Below, piece after piece: positions 26,716-34,323 of a stretch of 53,193 nt of DNA. The stretch is from Erysipelotrichaceae bacterium (GTDB lineage: Bacteria > Bacillota_I > Bacilli_A > Erysipelotrichales > Coprobacillaceae): contig JAJQEL010000027.1 in NCBI GenBank assembly GCA_021201655.1, forward strand, positions 6,790 through 59,982. The letters run 5' to 3'. The notes under the pieces are model-generated. The model searched no databases. It was not told where the DNA came from and saw only the letters and a program-made list of their open reading frames with translations. The first letter of the stretch is position 1. Each line of letters begins with the position of its first letter. The position numbers were made by a program, and so were the translations under genes.

Positions 26716-27312
26716 TTACACCTCCAAATATTTCTTATAAATATTTCGTAATTCTTCTTTTACATCTAATATCGCATTCATACTTGTAAAGAAATCATCT
26801 GCATAATTTGTATGACCATTATTCATACACCACATAATCTCATAACCTGAAAAAGTATATGCTAAAGATGAATACAAAACATTGGGATCATTCATATTAT
26901 TGATTTCTTTATCTTCTTGTGCTTTATGAATCATCATGACAGCTAATTCTGTTAAATTTTCTCGCATATCAAAGCTATGATGATTTTCATTCAAATTAGA
27001 TATCATCATTTGACTAAATAAATCAGGGCCAAATTTCATTGTATCGCTCATCAAAGAACTAAAAATAATAACTAATTGTTCATAATGGCTATCAGCTTGT
27101 AAGAAACGATATGTATCTGTAGTAATATCATGAATCGTACGATCATATAAATCTAATATCAATTCATCTTTAGAACCAGCATATTTATAAAATGTAGGCT
27201 TGGTTATTCCACAAGCATCACATATATCATTAATAGTAACATTACAATAACCTTTAGATGAAAATAATTCTAAAGCAATGTTACTTATTTCTTGTTTATT
27301 AATCTTTTGCAT
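26716..27312 (-). CDS. TetR-family transcriptional regulator
   Basis: A 198-residue repressor. The N-terminal HTH is VTINDICDACGITKPTFYKYAGSKDELI; the C-terminal ligand domain is not assignable. It heads the minus-strand operon with YjbQ, two MATE pumps, MarR and an MBL hydrolase, and is divergent from the ferredoxin-HypB-HypA unit, so it could control either side. ATG 27312 follows GAGGTG. The intergenic GACTTATTTGTC (27346-27357) could be a half-perfect operator. Confidence 0.88.
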   Translation of the reverse strand: MQKINKQEISNIALELFSSKGYCNVTINDICDACGITKPTFYKYAGSKDELILDLYDRTIHDITTDTYRFLQADSHYEQLVIIFSSLMSDTMKFGPDLFSQMMISNLNENHHSFDMRENLTELAVMMIHKAQEDKEINNMNDPNVLYSSLAYTFSGYEIMWCMNNGHTNYADDFFTSMNAILDVKEELRNIYKKYLEV

Positions 27313-27405
27313 AAAAACACCTCTGTGGTAATATTAACACATTTTGACTTATTTGTCTTTATATTATATTCTGTGTTATAATACGTCTTATAGGGAGATA
27401 TAACA

Positions 27406-28509
27406 ATGAATAGGAACAAAAAGATTAAAGAACTCGCAAAACTTATGAATGATAAATCATTGATTAAAGTACCAGTGATAAGTGATATTGTAAAGTGTTT
27501 TGATGTTCTTTTAGATGATGAACAACTAGATTATTTATTAAAATTAAATAATAAGAAATATAGTTATGATGGATTAAGAGAATTATATGATAAAGATGAT
27601 TTTGATAATTTTGTTTATCAACTATTACATTATGGGATGATATGGTGTATAGACGATCAATATGAGTTATCACCAATATTACCTGGATGGATAGAAATAT
27701 GTTTAAGTGGTCCAATGGATGATAAGAAAAGACAGGTCATGGAAGCTTTCAAAGGTTTTGAAGAATTTTTAAAAATGGTCAATTTACCTGGCGTTAGACA
27801 ATATTTGAATCATCATGCAATTAAAAATCTGGAAACCAATCCTGCTCATATGTCTACTTATATATCCCAAAATAACAATATTAAAATAAAAATCAACAAA
27901 ATAATAGAAACCCAACAGGAAGTCATCCAAGATGGTGATGTTTATGCCTTGCTTAAAAAACATCCTGATGATATCGCTGTGATGAATTGTATGTGTCGTA
28001 CAATAAAACAAAGCGATCATCATGATTGTGCCTATCATATGCCGATGCGTGTATGTATGGTTGTAGGAAGTTTTGCTAGACAGATTATCAAATATGATGT
28101 GGGCGATAAGATTAGCTTAAATGAGGCTATTAAAATTGTTGATGAATGTGCAAAGTTAGGCGCTATTCATACGATTTATCATTATGGTATGAATAGTGAA
28201 AAGGAAGAGATTTGTATTTGTAATTGTTGTAAGGATTGTTGTTTTATTTATGGTGGTTATCAGGATGGTACAGTCAGTAATATTAATGTAAAAGCTTATT
28301 ATATGTCAACAATCAAAAATAGTGATCAATGTGTCAAATGTCAACAATGTATAAGATATTGTCCGACCGATGCTTTGAGCTTAAAAAACAATGTGATTAC
28401 TTTAGAGAATGATCGTTGTATTGGTTGTGGACAATGTAGCAAGAGATGTAAAAGAGATGTGTTTGAAATGGTTTATCATGAAAGAAAGGTATTTGTGAAG
28501 ACAAGATGA
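27406..28509 (+). CDS. 4Fe-4S ferredoxin-type protein, N-terminal winged-helix-like region
   Basis: A 367-residue cytoplasmic protein. The N-terminal half is helical and may hold a winged helix. The middle is Cys-rich (MNCMCRT, CICNCCKDCC). The C-terminal 60 residues hold two ferredoxin motifs, CVKCQQCIRYCPTDAL and CIGCGQCSKRCK. The second set ends ...KRC without Pro. Such proteins carry electrons for anaerobic oxidoreductases. It is followed by hypB with a 4-base overlap. A likely promoter is TTGTCT-18-TATAAT just upstream. Function inferred only at family level. Confidence 0.8.
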   Translation: MNRNKKIKELAKLMNDKSLIKVPVISDIVKCFDVLLDDEQLDYLLKLNNKKYSYDGLRELYDKDDFDNFVYQLLHYGMIWCIDDQYELSPILPGWIEICLSGPMDDKKRQVMEAFKGFEEFLKMVNLPGVRQYLNHHAIKNLETNPAHMSTYISQNNNIKIKINKIIETQQEVIQDGDVYALLKKHPDDIAVMNCMCRTIKQSDHHDCAYHMPMRVCMVVGSFARQIIKYDVGDKISLNEAIKIVDECAKLGAIHTIYHYGMNSEKEEICICNCCKDCCFIYGGYQDGTVSNINVKAYYMSTIKNSDQCVKCQQCIRYCPTDALSLKNNVITLENDRCIGCGQCSKRCKRDVFEMVYHERKVFVKTR

Positions 28510-29135
28510 AGATAGATTTGAATAAAGATGTGCATGCTTCTAATAACGCAAAAGCATTAGAAGTTCATGAGTTTTTTAGTAGTAAGGGTATTAAAATTAT
28601 TAATTTGGTAGGTAGTCCAGGTAGTGGTAAGACAACTTTATTAGAGAGTATTATTAAGTATCATGGAAGTGCTGATATTGGTGTTATTGAGGGTGATTTG
28701 TTTGGTGATTTGGATCATCAAAGAATAGAGAAATTAGGTGTACAGAGTTATCAGTTGAATACCGAAGGAGCTTGTCATTTAGAAGCCAGTTTTTTAGATG
28801 AAGCATTGGATTATTTTGATTATGATAAGATGAAATATATGTTTATTGATAATATTGGTAATTTGATTTGTACAGCATCTTATTATTTAGGTGAAGATTT
28901 ACGTATTATTGTTTCTTCTACAACTGAGGGTAATGATAAACCTTATAAATATCCTAAGATGTTTTATACGAGTGATATTGTCGTATTAAACAAGATTGAT
29001 TTATTACCTTATATTGATTTTGATGTAGAGAAGTTTGATAAAGCAATAGAAAATTTTGAATGTCAAAGCATCCATGTTTGTGCTAAGACTTCTGAAAACG
29101 TTGATAAGCTTTGTGAGATGATATTTGATGCATGA
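28506..29135 (+). CDS. hypB: Hydrogenase/urease nickel-incorporation GTPase HypB
   Basis: A 209-residue G3E-family GTPase that helps insert nickel into apo-enzymes. P-loop VGSPGSGKTTLL (about residues 36-47), IEGDLFGD, DNIGNLICTASYYLGED (switch region with the metal-site Cys) and VLNKIDLLPY are all present. There is no N-terminal CXXCGC or His-rich extension, so it is the minimal form. Overlaps the ferredoxin gene and the hypA start. No hydrogenase, urease or other hyp genes lie in the window. Confidence 0.88.
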   Translation: MKIDLNKDVHASNNAKALEVHEFFSSKGIKIINLVGSPGSGKTTLLESIIKYHGSADIGVIEGDLFGDLDHQRIEKLGVQSYQLNTEGACHLEASFLDEALDYFDYDKMKYMFIDNIGNLICTASYYLGEDLRIIVSSTTEGNDKPYKYPKMFYTSDIVVLNKIDLLPYIDFDVEKFDKAIENFECQSIHVCAKTSENVDKLCEMIFDA

Positions 29136-29469
29136 AAGAGCAGTATGTCGAGAAATAATGGATATATGTATGCAAGCTAAGGAAGAATATCAATTAGAAG
29201 TGATAGAAAGTATTACTTTAAAGATTGGTATTCATTCATGTATTCATAAGGGACAATTAGAATATCTATTTCAGATATCTAAGCAAGATACATGTTTTGA
29301 AAATACAATACTATTATTTGAAGATATTGATTATGAAGTTGAATGTTTAAATTGTCATCAAACATATAAACCATCTATTGATAAACATATTTGTCCCTAT
29401 TGTGAGAGTAACCAATATAAAGTAATCAATGGTTATGATTGTTTTGTAGACAGTATCGAAGGTCATTAA
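29128..29469 (+). CDS. hypA: Nickel metallochaperone HypA
   Basis: A 113-residue nickel and zinc protein that hands nickel to HypB partners. It begins MHERAV, with His2 as the nickel ligand. The zinc module is CLNCHQTYKP...CPYCES (two CxxC pairs). I start at ATG 29128 because the family requires Met-His at the N-terminus; the TTG at 29125 would destroy that. It overlaps the hypB stop by eight bases and ends at a good terminator. Confidence 0.88.
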   Translation: MHERAVCREIMDICMQAKEEYQLEVIESITLKIGIHSCIHKGQLEYLFQISKQDTCFENTILLFEDIDYEVECLNCHQTYKPSIDKHICPYCESNQYKVINGYDCFVDSIEGH

Positions 29470-29490
29470 ATCCTCTATTTTAGAGGATTT
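29468..29490 (+). terminator. Terminator after hypA
   Basis: AAATCCTCT-ATTTT-AGAGGATTT stem with T run; begins in the stop codon. Confidence 0.85.
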
Positions 29491-29507
29491 TTAATTTATT
29501 GTAAATT

Positions 29508-29529
29508 TTTTCACAAATTTTTGTGAAAA
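29508..29529. promoter_or_regulatory. Palindrome upstream of the old yellow enzyme promoter
   Basis: TTTTCACAAA-TT-TTTGTGAAAA, perfect 10-bp arms, ending two bases before the -35 (TTGACA). Either a regulator site or a weak stem-loop. Confidence 0.5.
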
Positions 29530-29531
29530 TA

Positions 29532-29559
29532 TTGACAAATAATATATAAGTGTTATAAT
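29532..29559 (+). promoter_or_regulatory. Promoter of the first old yellow enzyme gene
   Basis: Consensus -35 TTGACA (29532-29537), a 16-base spacer and -10 TATAAT (29554-29559). Confidence 0.8.
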
Positions 29560-29593
29560 TTACTCAAGTAAATTTTAAATTTACCAAAGTAAA
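29559..29593. promoter_or_regulatory. Paired 14-bp operators of the first old yellow enzyme gene
   Basis: Two palindromes, TTTACTCAAGTAAA (29559-29572) and TTTACCAAAGTAAA (29580-29593), start 21 bases apart, two helical turns. They cover the transcription start and the leader up to the ribosome-binding site (AGGAGG). The layout suggests a TetR- or MarR-type repressor; the cognate protein is unknown. Confidence 0.65.
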
Positions 29594-29608
29594 TAGGAGG
29601 AAAAAGAA

Positions 29609-31528
29609 ATGTCTAAGAGTTTGTTTGACAAAACAAAGATTGGTAACATGAAATTAAAGAACAGAATCTTCATGTCACCAATGGGTACTTCTGGCGAAGC
29701 CGATGGTTCTTATACCATGGATGCAGTTAATTATTTTATGGAAAGAGCTAAAGGTGGTGCTGGTTTGATTATTACTGGTGCAAATGTTGTTTCTACAAAA
29801 TATGAACCTTTACCTTGTACAGCTTTATCTAATTTCCATCATGTAGAAAGATTAGATATGTTGATTGATCGATGTCACCATTATGGAGCTAAGGTTTGTG
29901 TACAATTATCTCCAGGTTTAGGTAGACAACAATTCACTGATCCATTTACCCCACCTTATAGTGCAGGTAGTGTTGGTTCTTTCTGGTTCCCTGATTTAAT
30001 TTGTAAACCATTTAGTAAAGATGATATTCATTATTTGGTTGAAAAGATTGGTTATAGTGCTTCTTTAGCTGTAGCAGCTGGTGCTGATGCTGTAGAGTTG
30101 CATGCTTATGGAGGATACTTATTAGATCAATTCCACTCAAAACAATGGAATAATAGAACTGATGAATATGGTGGAAGCTTAGAAAATCGTATGAGATTTA
30201 CTTTAGAATGTATTGATGCGATTAAGAAGAATGTTCCTGATAGTGTAGCAGTATTAGTTAAATTCACTCCTGATCAAAGAGTAGATGGTTTTAGAACTTT
30301 AGATGAGGGTATTGAAATGGCTAAGATTTTGGATAAATCTGGCGTTGATGCTTTGCATGTTGATACAGGATGTTATGAAGAGTGGTACCAAGCTATTACA
30401 ACAGTTTATTCTAATGAAGGTCATAAGTTAGATGTACAAAAGGCTATTAAAGAAGTTGTAAGTGTACCTGTATTAGGTGATGGTAAATTATTAGACCCTC
30501 AGTTAGCAGCAGAAGTTGTAGAAGAAGGAACTTTGGATTATGTAGGTTTAGCCCATCAAATGTTAGCTGATCCATATTGGCCAAAGAAGGTTAAGAGTGG
30601 GCATACTGAAGATATTGTTCCATGTGTTGGATGTAATGAATGCTTATTAGCTGGATTTAGTGGAAAGCATTATTATTGTACAGTTAACCCTACTTGTTAT
30701 GCTGAAAAAGAATATGCGTTACCTAAACCAGATGGTACAGAAAGATCTGTATTAGTAATTGGTGGTGGTCCTGGTGGTATGGAAGCTGCCATTACTGCTA
30801 GAAGACGTGGATTTAAGGTTCAACTTTGGGAAAAGGAAAGTCGTTTAGGTGGTACTTTATGGCCTGCAGGTGGACCTGATTTTAAAGCAGATGTATTAAA
30901 ACTTATTAAATATTTAGAAACTCAATGTTATAAATTAGGTGTAGATATTCGTTTAAATACAACTGCTACTGAAGATAATATTAAAGGTGGTAACTTTGAT
31001 AAAGTTGTTTTAGCTGCTGGTTCTTCTCCTGTTAAACCAAGAATTGAAGGTATTGATAAGACAATATTAGCAAGCGATTATTTAACACACAAAGCTACCG
31101 TTGGTAAAAATGTAGTTGTTATAGGTGGCGGTCTTGCAGGTTGTGAAGCAGCTTGTGATATTGCTCCAAAAGCTGATAATGTTACATTAATTGAAATGAT
31201 GCCAGATATTCTTTATACAGCTCAACACTGCTTAAATAATGATCAACATTTAAAGAATATGATCAAAGAACGTGGTATCAACGTTGTTGCAGGTGCTTCT
31301 GTTACTAAGATTACAGATAGTGAAGTCACTTACACTAAAGATGGTGAAACATTCACAGTACCTTGTGATAGTGTCATCAATGCAGCAGGATTTAGACCTA
31401 ATAATCAATTAGAAGATAAGTTAGAAGAAATCTATGATGATGTTACAGTGATTGGTGATGCTGTATCTCCTAGAAAGATTTTAACAGCTATCCATGAAGG
31501 ATATCATACTATTAGAGTTATGGAATAA
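29609..31528 (+). CDS. Iron-sulfur old yellow enzyme (enoate/dienoyl reductase family)
   Basis: A 639-residue FMN/FAD/4Fe-4S oxidoreductase. The FMN TIM barrel (about 1-330) has MKLKNRIFMSPMG, VELHAYGGYLLDQF and GGSLENRMRF. The cluster cysteines are 339, 342, 345 and 357. The C-terminal half has FAD (VLVIGGGPGGMEAA) and NAD(P) (VVVIGGGLAGCEAA) GxGxxG sites and the final VTVIGDAVSPRKI. The family includes 2,4-dienoyl-CoA reductase, 2-enoate reductase, BaiCD/BaiH and related alkene reductases; the substrate cannot be read from sequence. It is a single-gene unit with its own promoter, operators and terminator. Complete, unlike the copy at 48.3 kb. Confidence 0.9.
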   Translation: MSKSLFDKTKIGNMKLKNRIFMSPMGTSGEADGSYTMDAVNYFMERAKGGAGLIITGANVVSTKYEPLPCTALSNFHHVERLDMLIDRCHHYGAKVCVQLSPGLGRQQFTDPFTPPYSAGSVGSFWFPDLICKPFSKDDIHYLVEKIGYSASLAVAAGADAVELHAYGGYLLDQFHSKQWNNRTDEYGGSLENRMRFTLECIDAIKKNVPDSVAVLVKFTPDQRVDGFRTLDEGIEMAKILDKSGVDALHVDTGCYEEWYQAITTVYSNEGHKLDVQKAIKEVVSVPVLGDGKLLDPQLAAEVVEEGTLDYVGLAHQMLADPYWPKKVKSGHTEDIVPCVGCNECLLAGFSGKHYYCTVNPTCYAEKEYALPKPDGTERSVLVIGGGPGGMEAAITARRRGFKVQLWEKESRLGGTLWPAGGPDFKADVLKLIKYLETQCYKLGVDIRLNTTATEDNIKGGNFDKVVLAAGSSPVKPRIEGIDKTILASDYLTHKATVGKNVVVIGGGLAGCEAACDIAPKADNVTLIEMMPDILYTAQHCLNNDQHLKNMIKERGINVVAGASVTKITDSEVTYTKDGETFTVPCDSVINAAGFRPNNQLEDKLEEIYDDVTVIGDAVSPRKILTAIHEGYHTIRVME

Positions 31529-31531
31529 TAC

Positions 31532-31558
31532 AAAAGCTTCACGCAATGTGAAGCTTTT
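31532..31558. terminator. Bidirectional terminator after the first old yellow enzyme gene
   Basis: AAAAGCTTCAC-GCAAT-GTGAAGCTTTT, an 11-bp stem with T tracts on both strands, between convergent genes. Confidence 0.9.
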
Positions 31559-31570
31559 TATCTTTCTAAT

Positions 31571-31906
31571 TTAACATAATATTTTTATCATTTTCTCCAA
31601 TTTATTAGCATCATCCATAACTTCCTTTTGATAACGAATTAGCCTAAACCAATTATTAGATTCTTCTTTTATTTCTTCTAATTTTTGAGGATTAATTTTT
31701 TTCAAGATACCTATACATATTATTTTAGGTTCTGAATTTTTATTTTGTCTGTATTTAATATATCCATATTCATTGCCATGAATAACCTTAATTTGTAATT
31801 TACCACAATATGATAAATTATCTAAGTTAGCCTGAAAAGCATTATATGCTTTATGTTTTCTGTCCAATTCTTCAATAAGAACATCTTTTAGCATATCCAA
31901 TGCCAT
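31571..31906 (-). CDS. Hypothetical protein, 111 residues
   Basis: No family recognised. The N-terminus is helical (MLKDVLIEELDRKHKAYNAF), the middle has short strands (GKLQIKVIHGNEYGYIKY, PKIICIGILKK), and the C-terminus is helical and charged. No signal or membrane segment. A good ribosome-binding site (AAGGAAGTGAT) precedes ATG 31906. It is followed by no co-oriented gene before the convergent terminator. Looks real; role unknown. Confidence 0.6.
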   Translation of the reverse strand: MALDMLKDVLIEELDRKHKAYNAFQANLDNLSYCGKLQIKVIHGNEYGYIKYRQNKNSEPKIICIGILKKINPQKLEEIKEESNNWFRLIRYQKEVMDDANKLEKMIKILC

Positions 31907-31966
31907 AATACATCACTTCCTTATAAAGACATTTGCTAGCTTTAATTCAATTTATTTTTTATCTTA

Positions 31967-32002
31967 AAGCAAATATTACGGGCATGCCCGTAATATTTGC
32001 TT
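31967..32002. repeat. Perfect 36-bp palindrome without a loop
   Basis: The half-site is AAGCAAATATTACGGGCA, mirrored exactly. The GC-rich core (CGGGCATGCCCG) stands out in this AT-rich genome. It lies just past the stop of the DUF1016-type gene, so a terminator role is possible, though its T run is short. Confidence 0.75.
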
Positions 32003-32006
32003 ATTA

Positions 32007-32603
32007 TTAATTTTGCATAATATCATTAACCAATTTTTCTAATTCTTCTCTATTTGGTAGATATAATTCATATTTTGAAACAAACAAATTAGTATCCATG
32101 CCATAAGTCGCATATTGAACTAAAAGTTCATCTTTGTATCGACTTAAAATGATTCCTATTGGTGGATTATCATCTTCCATATTTTCTTCACTAGCAAAAT
32201 ATCCTAAATACATATTCATTTGACCAATATCCTGATGTTTAATAGAATTAATTTTTAAATCAATTAAAACAAAGCATTTTAAAATTCTATGATAAAATAC
32301 CAAATCAATATAATAATGCGTATTATCTATCGTTATACGATATTGACGTCCTATAAAAGCAAATCCTTTGCCTAATTCTAATAGGAACGATTGTAAATTA
32401 CTAATAATCTTGTTTTCTAAATCTTTTTCTGTATATTGCTTGTTGTCAGGAATATTTAAAAATTCCAACGTATAAGTATCTTTAATAATATCATCCGGTG
32501 TTTGTATAATTTGTGTTGAAATTGATTCTCTTGCATTTTTAACTACTGTTTCAATATTAGTAACTAAAAGATCAAAATCCATATTATTTCTTAATTCTTC
32601 CAT
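32007..32603 (-). CDS. DUF1016/YhcG-type PDDEXK nuclease, internally shortened
   Basis: A 198-residue protein with the DUF1016 C-terminal PDDEXK fold (GFAFIGRQYRITIDNTHYY, IDLVFYHRILKCFVLIDLK, GQMNMYLGYFASE). The nuclease residues are Asp in YIDLVF and the IDLK core. Usual members run about 340-370 residues. Here the short N-terminal segment (MDFDLLVTNIETVVKNARES) joins at about residue 35 directly to TPDDIIKDTYTLEFL, so the central DUF1016_N region is missing in frame. Such proteins are linked to defence and restriction loci. AAGGAGTTTAT precedes ATG 32603. It may be inactive or a minimal form. Confidence 0.75.
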   Translation of the reverse strand: MEELRNNMDFDLLVTNIETVVKNARESISTQIIQTPDDIIKDTYTLEFLNIPDNKQYTEKDLENKIISNLQSFLLELGKGFAFIGRQYRITIDNTHYYIDLVFYHRILKCFVLIDLKINSIKHQDIGQMNMYLGYFASEENMEDDNPPIGIILSRYKDELLVQYATYGMDTNLFVSKYELYLPNREELEKLVNDIMQN

Positions 32604-32663
32604 ATAAACTCCTTTCAGTAATATTTTTATATATGATTATATTATAGCAAATTTTATATAAAA

Positions 32664-32695
32664 AGTCGATAAAGTTAGATTCTACTTTATCGACT
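32664..32695 (-). terminator. Terminator of folD-DUF951
   Basis: 12-bp perfect stem AGTCGATAAAGT / ACTTTATCGACT, loop 8, with a T run on the minus strand. Confidence 0.85.
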
Positions 32696-32701
32696 CATTT
32701 C

Positions 32702-32890
32702 TTATTTCTCAGCTGGTATAACTTTCTTTAGACGTTTCTCAAAATCTCTTCGTGTAAACATAACAATAGCACCACAACCTTGACATTTAACCTTAATATC
32801 AGCACCCATTCTAATGATCTTCCATTGATTAGATTTCTTACATGGATGGGGTTTTTTCATTTCTACAATATCATTTAAATCATATTCCAT
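32702..32890 (-). CDS. DUF951 family zinc-ribbon-like protein
   Basis: A 62-residue protein of the DUF951 family (MEYDLNDIVEMKKPHPC..., KVKCQGCGAIV, RRDFEKRLKKV). The three cysteines, HPC, KC and GCG, could form a small metal site. It commonly occurs beside housekeeping genes in Firmicutes; function unknown. Its ATG overlaps the folD stop by one base, so it is co-transcribed with folD. Confidence 0.85.
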   Translation of the reverse strand: MEYDLNDIVEMKKPHPCKKSNQWKIIRMGADIKVKCQGCGAIVMFTRRDFEKRLKKVIPAEK

Positions 32891-33741
32891 TATTTTTCCT
32901 CTTCTCTTTTTTCATATGCTTTTAAAGTGTTTTCCATTAACATTGATATTGTCATAGGTCCAATACCTCCAGGTACTGGTGTTATATAAGATGCTATATC
33001 TTTAACATCTTCATAATCAACATCACCACATAATTTATTATTCTCATCTCTATTAATACCTACATCTAAAACAACAGCCCCATCCTTAACATATTCATGA
33101 TTAAAGAATTTAGGTTTACCAATAGCAGCAATCAATACATCAGCACGTTTACATACACTCTTTAAGTCTTGTGTACGTGAATGACACATAGTAACAGTCG
33201 CATTTCGATGTAAGCAAAGTAAAGCAACTGGTTTACCGACAATATTACTTCTACCTACTACTACAACTTCTTTACCTGTTAAATCATAATTGATTTCATC
33301 TAAGATAACCATCATACCTTGTGGTGTACAAGGTACCAAACCACCTTGATTTAAGAATAATTTAGCAACATTAACTGGATGGAAACCATCAACATCTTTA
33401 GCAGGATCAATAAAGTTTAATATCTTTTCTTCATTAATATGTTTAGGTATTGGTAATTGTACTAATATACCATCAACACTGTCATCTTTATTGAGTCTAT
33501 CTATTTCATTGAGTAAATCATCTTCACTAATTGTATCTTCTAATCTAATGATTTCTGATAACATACCAGTATATTGACATGCTCTATCTTTATTTCTTAC
33601 ATAAACTTTACTAGCTGGATCTTCACCTACAAGTATAACCACTAATTTAGGTATTCTTTTTCCTTCTTGTTTTAATGTATCTATTTTTACTTTAACGTCA
33701 TCTTTTCTTTTGTTGGCAATTCCTTTTCCATCTATTCTCAT
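32890..33741 (-). CDS. folD: Methylenetetrahydrofolate dehydrogenase/cyclohydrolase
   Basis: A 283-residue bifunctional FolD in one-carbon metabolism: NADP-dependent oxidation of methylene-THF, then hydrolysis to formyl-THF. Signatures are YVRNKDRACQYTGM, LVQLPIPKHI, PCTPQGMM, VVGRSNIVGKPVALL and the C-terminal TPVPGGIGPMTISML. The catalytic Lys is in VRNKDRA (family knowledge). AAAAGGGG precedes ATG 33741. First gene of the folD-DUF951 unit; divergent from the Nudix gene. Confidence 0.96.
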   Translation of the reverse strand: MRIDGKGIANKRKDDVKVKIDTLKQEGKRIPKLVVILVGEDPASKVYVRNKDRACQYTGMLSEIIRLEDTISEDDLLNEIDRLNKDDSVDGILVQLPIPKHINEEKILNFIDPAKDVDGFHPVNVAKLFLNQGGLVPCTPQGMMVILDEINYDLTGKEVVVVGRSNIVGKPVALLCLHRNATVTMCHSRTQDLKSVCKRADVLIAAIGKPKFFNHEYVKDGAVVLDVGINRDENNKLCGDVDYEDVKDIASYITPVPGGIGPMTISMLMENTLKAYEKREEEK

Positions 33742-33928
33742 ATGTATACCCCTTTTCTTATTGGTATTATAATTGAAATTAATTCGATTGTAAACAATTA
33801 ATCTGATGATAAAATCAGTGTAGTAATTTATGATAATCCTATTCCATTTAATTTAATCAAAAACTTTATATTTGTTATTTAATGATTTAATGATAAAATA
33901 TAAATAGTTATTTGATGGAGGTCGAATC

Positions 33929-34321
33929 ATGAAATCTATAAATGTCGTAGCAGCAATCATAAAGAAAGATAATAAAATATTTATAGCTGAAAGAGGTTAT
34001 GGTGAATTCAAAGGTATGTATGAATTTCCAGGCGGAAAAGTTGAAAAAAATGAGGATCCTTCAGATGCATTGAAAAGAGAAATATCTGAAGAGATGCAAG
34101 CTAAAATTGAAGTTGATTCACTATTTTATCATGTTCATCATGAATATAGTGATTTCATATTAGAAATGGATTGCTTTACTTGTCATTTATTAGATGATCA
34201 TTTGGTTTTATTAGAACATTTAGATGGAAAATGGATAGATCCCTATGCTGATAATGATGATATTGTGTGGGTTCCAGCTGATATTAAAGTTATCAATGAA
34301 ATCAAGAAACGAGGCATATAG
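33929..34321 (+). CDS. Nudix hydrolase, MutT-like
   Basis: A 130-residue Nudix enzyme likely hydrolysing oxidised or other modified nucleotides such as 8-oxo-dGTP. The Nudix box is GGKVEKNEDPSDALKREISEEMQAKI (Gx5Ex7REUxEE pattern, about residues 36-61, quoted here only to its key positions G37, E42, R50, E51, E54, E55). It is followed three bases later by the PLD/helicase gene, so the two form one transcription unit. ATG 33929 follows GGAGG. Confidence 0.88.
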   Translation: MKSINVVAAIIKKDNKIFIAERGYGEFKGMYEFPGGKVEKNEDPSDALKREISEEMQAKIEVDSLFYHVHHEYSDFILEMDCFTCHLLDDHLVLLEHLDGKWIDPYADNDDIVWVPADIKVINEIKKRGI

Positions 34322-34323
34322 TT

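Noticed and set aside
29508-29529. Upstream palindrome as a CRP site
   Set aside because: The TGTGA and TCACA halves are in inverted (inside-out) order, unlike the true CRP-type core at 48200-48215.
29609-31528. Naming the first old yellow enzyme BaiCD or OsrB
   Set aside because: The family is broad and the rest of a bai operon is absent; the substrate cannot be fixed from sequence alone.
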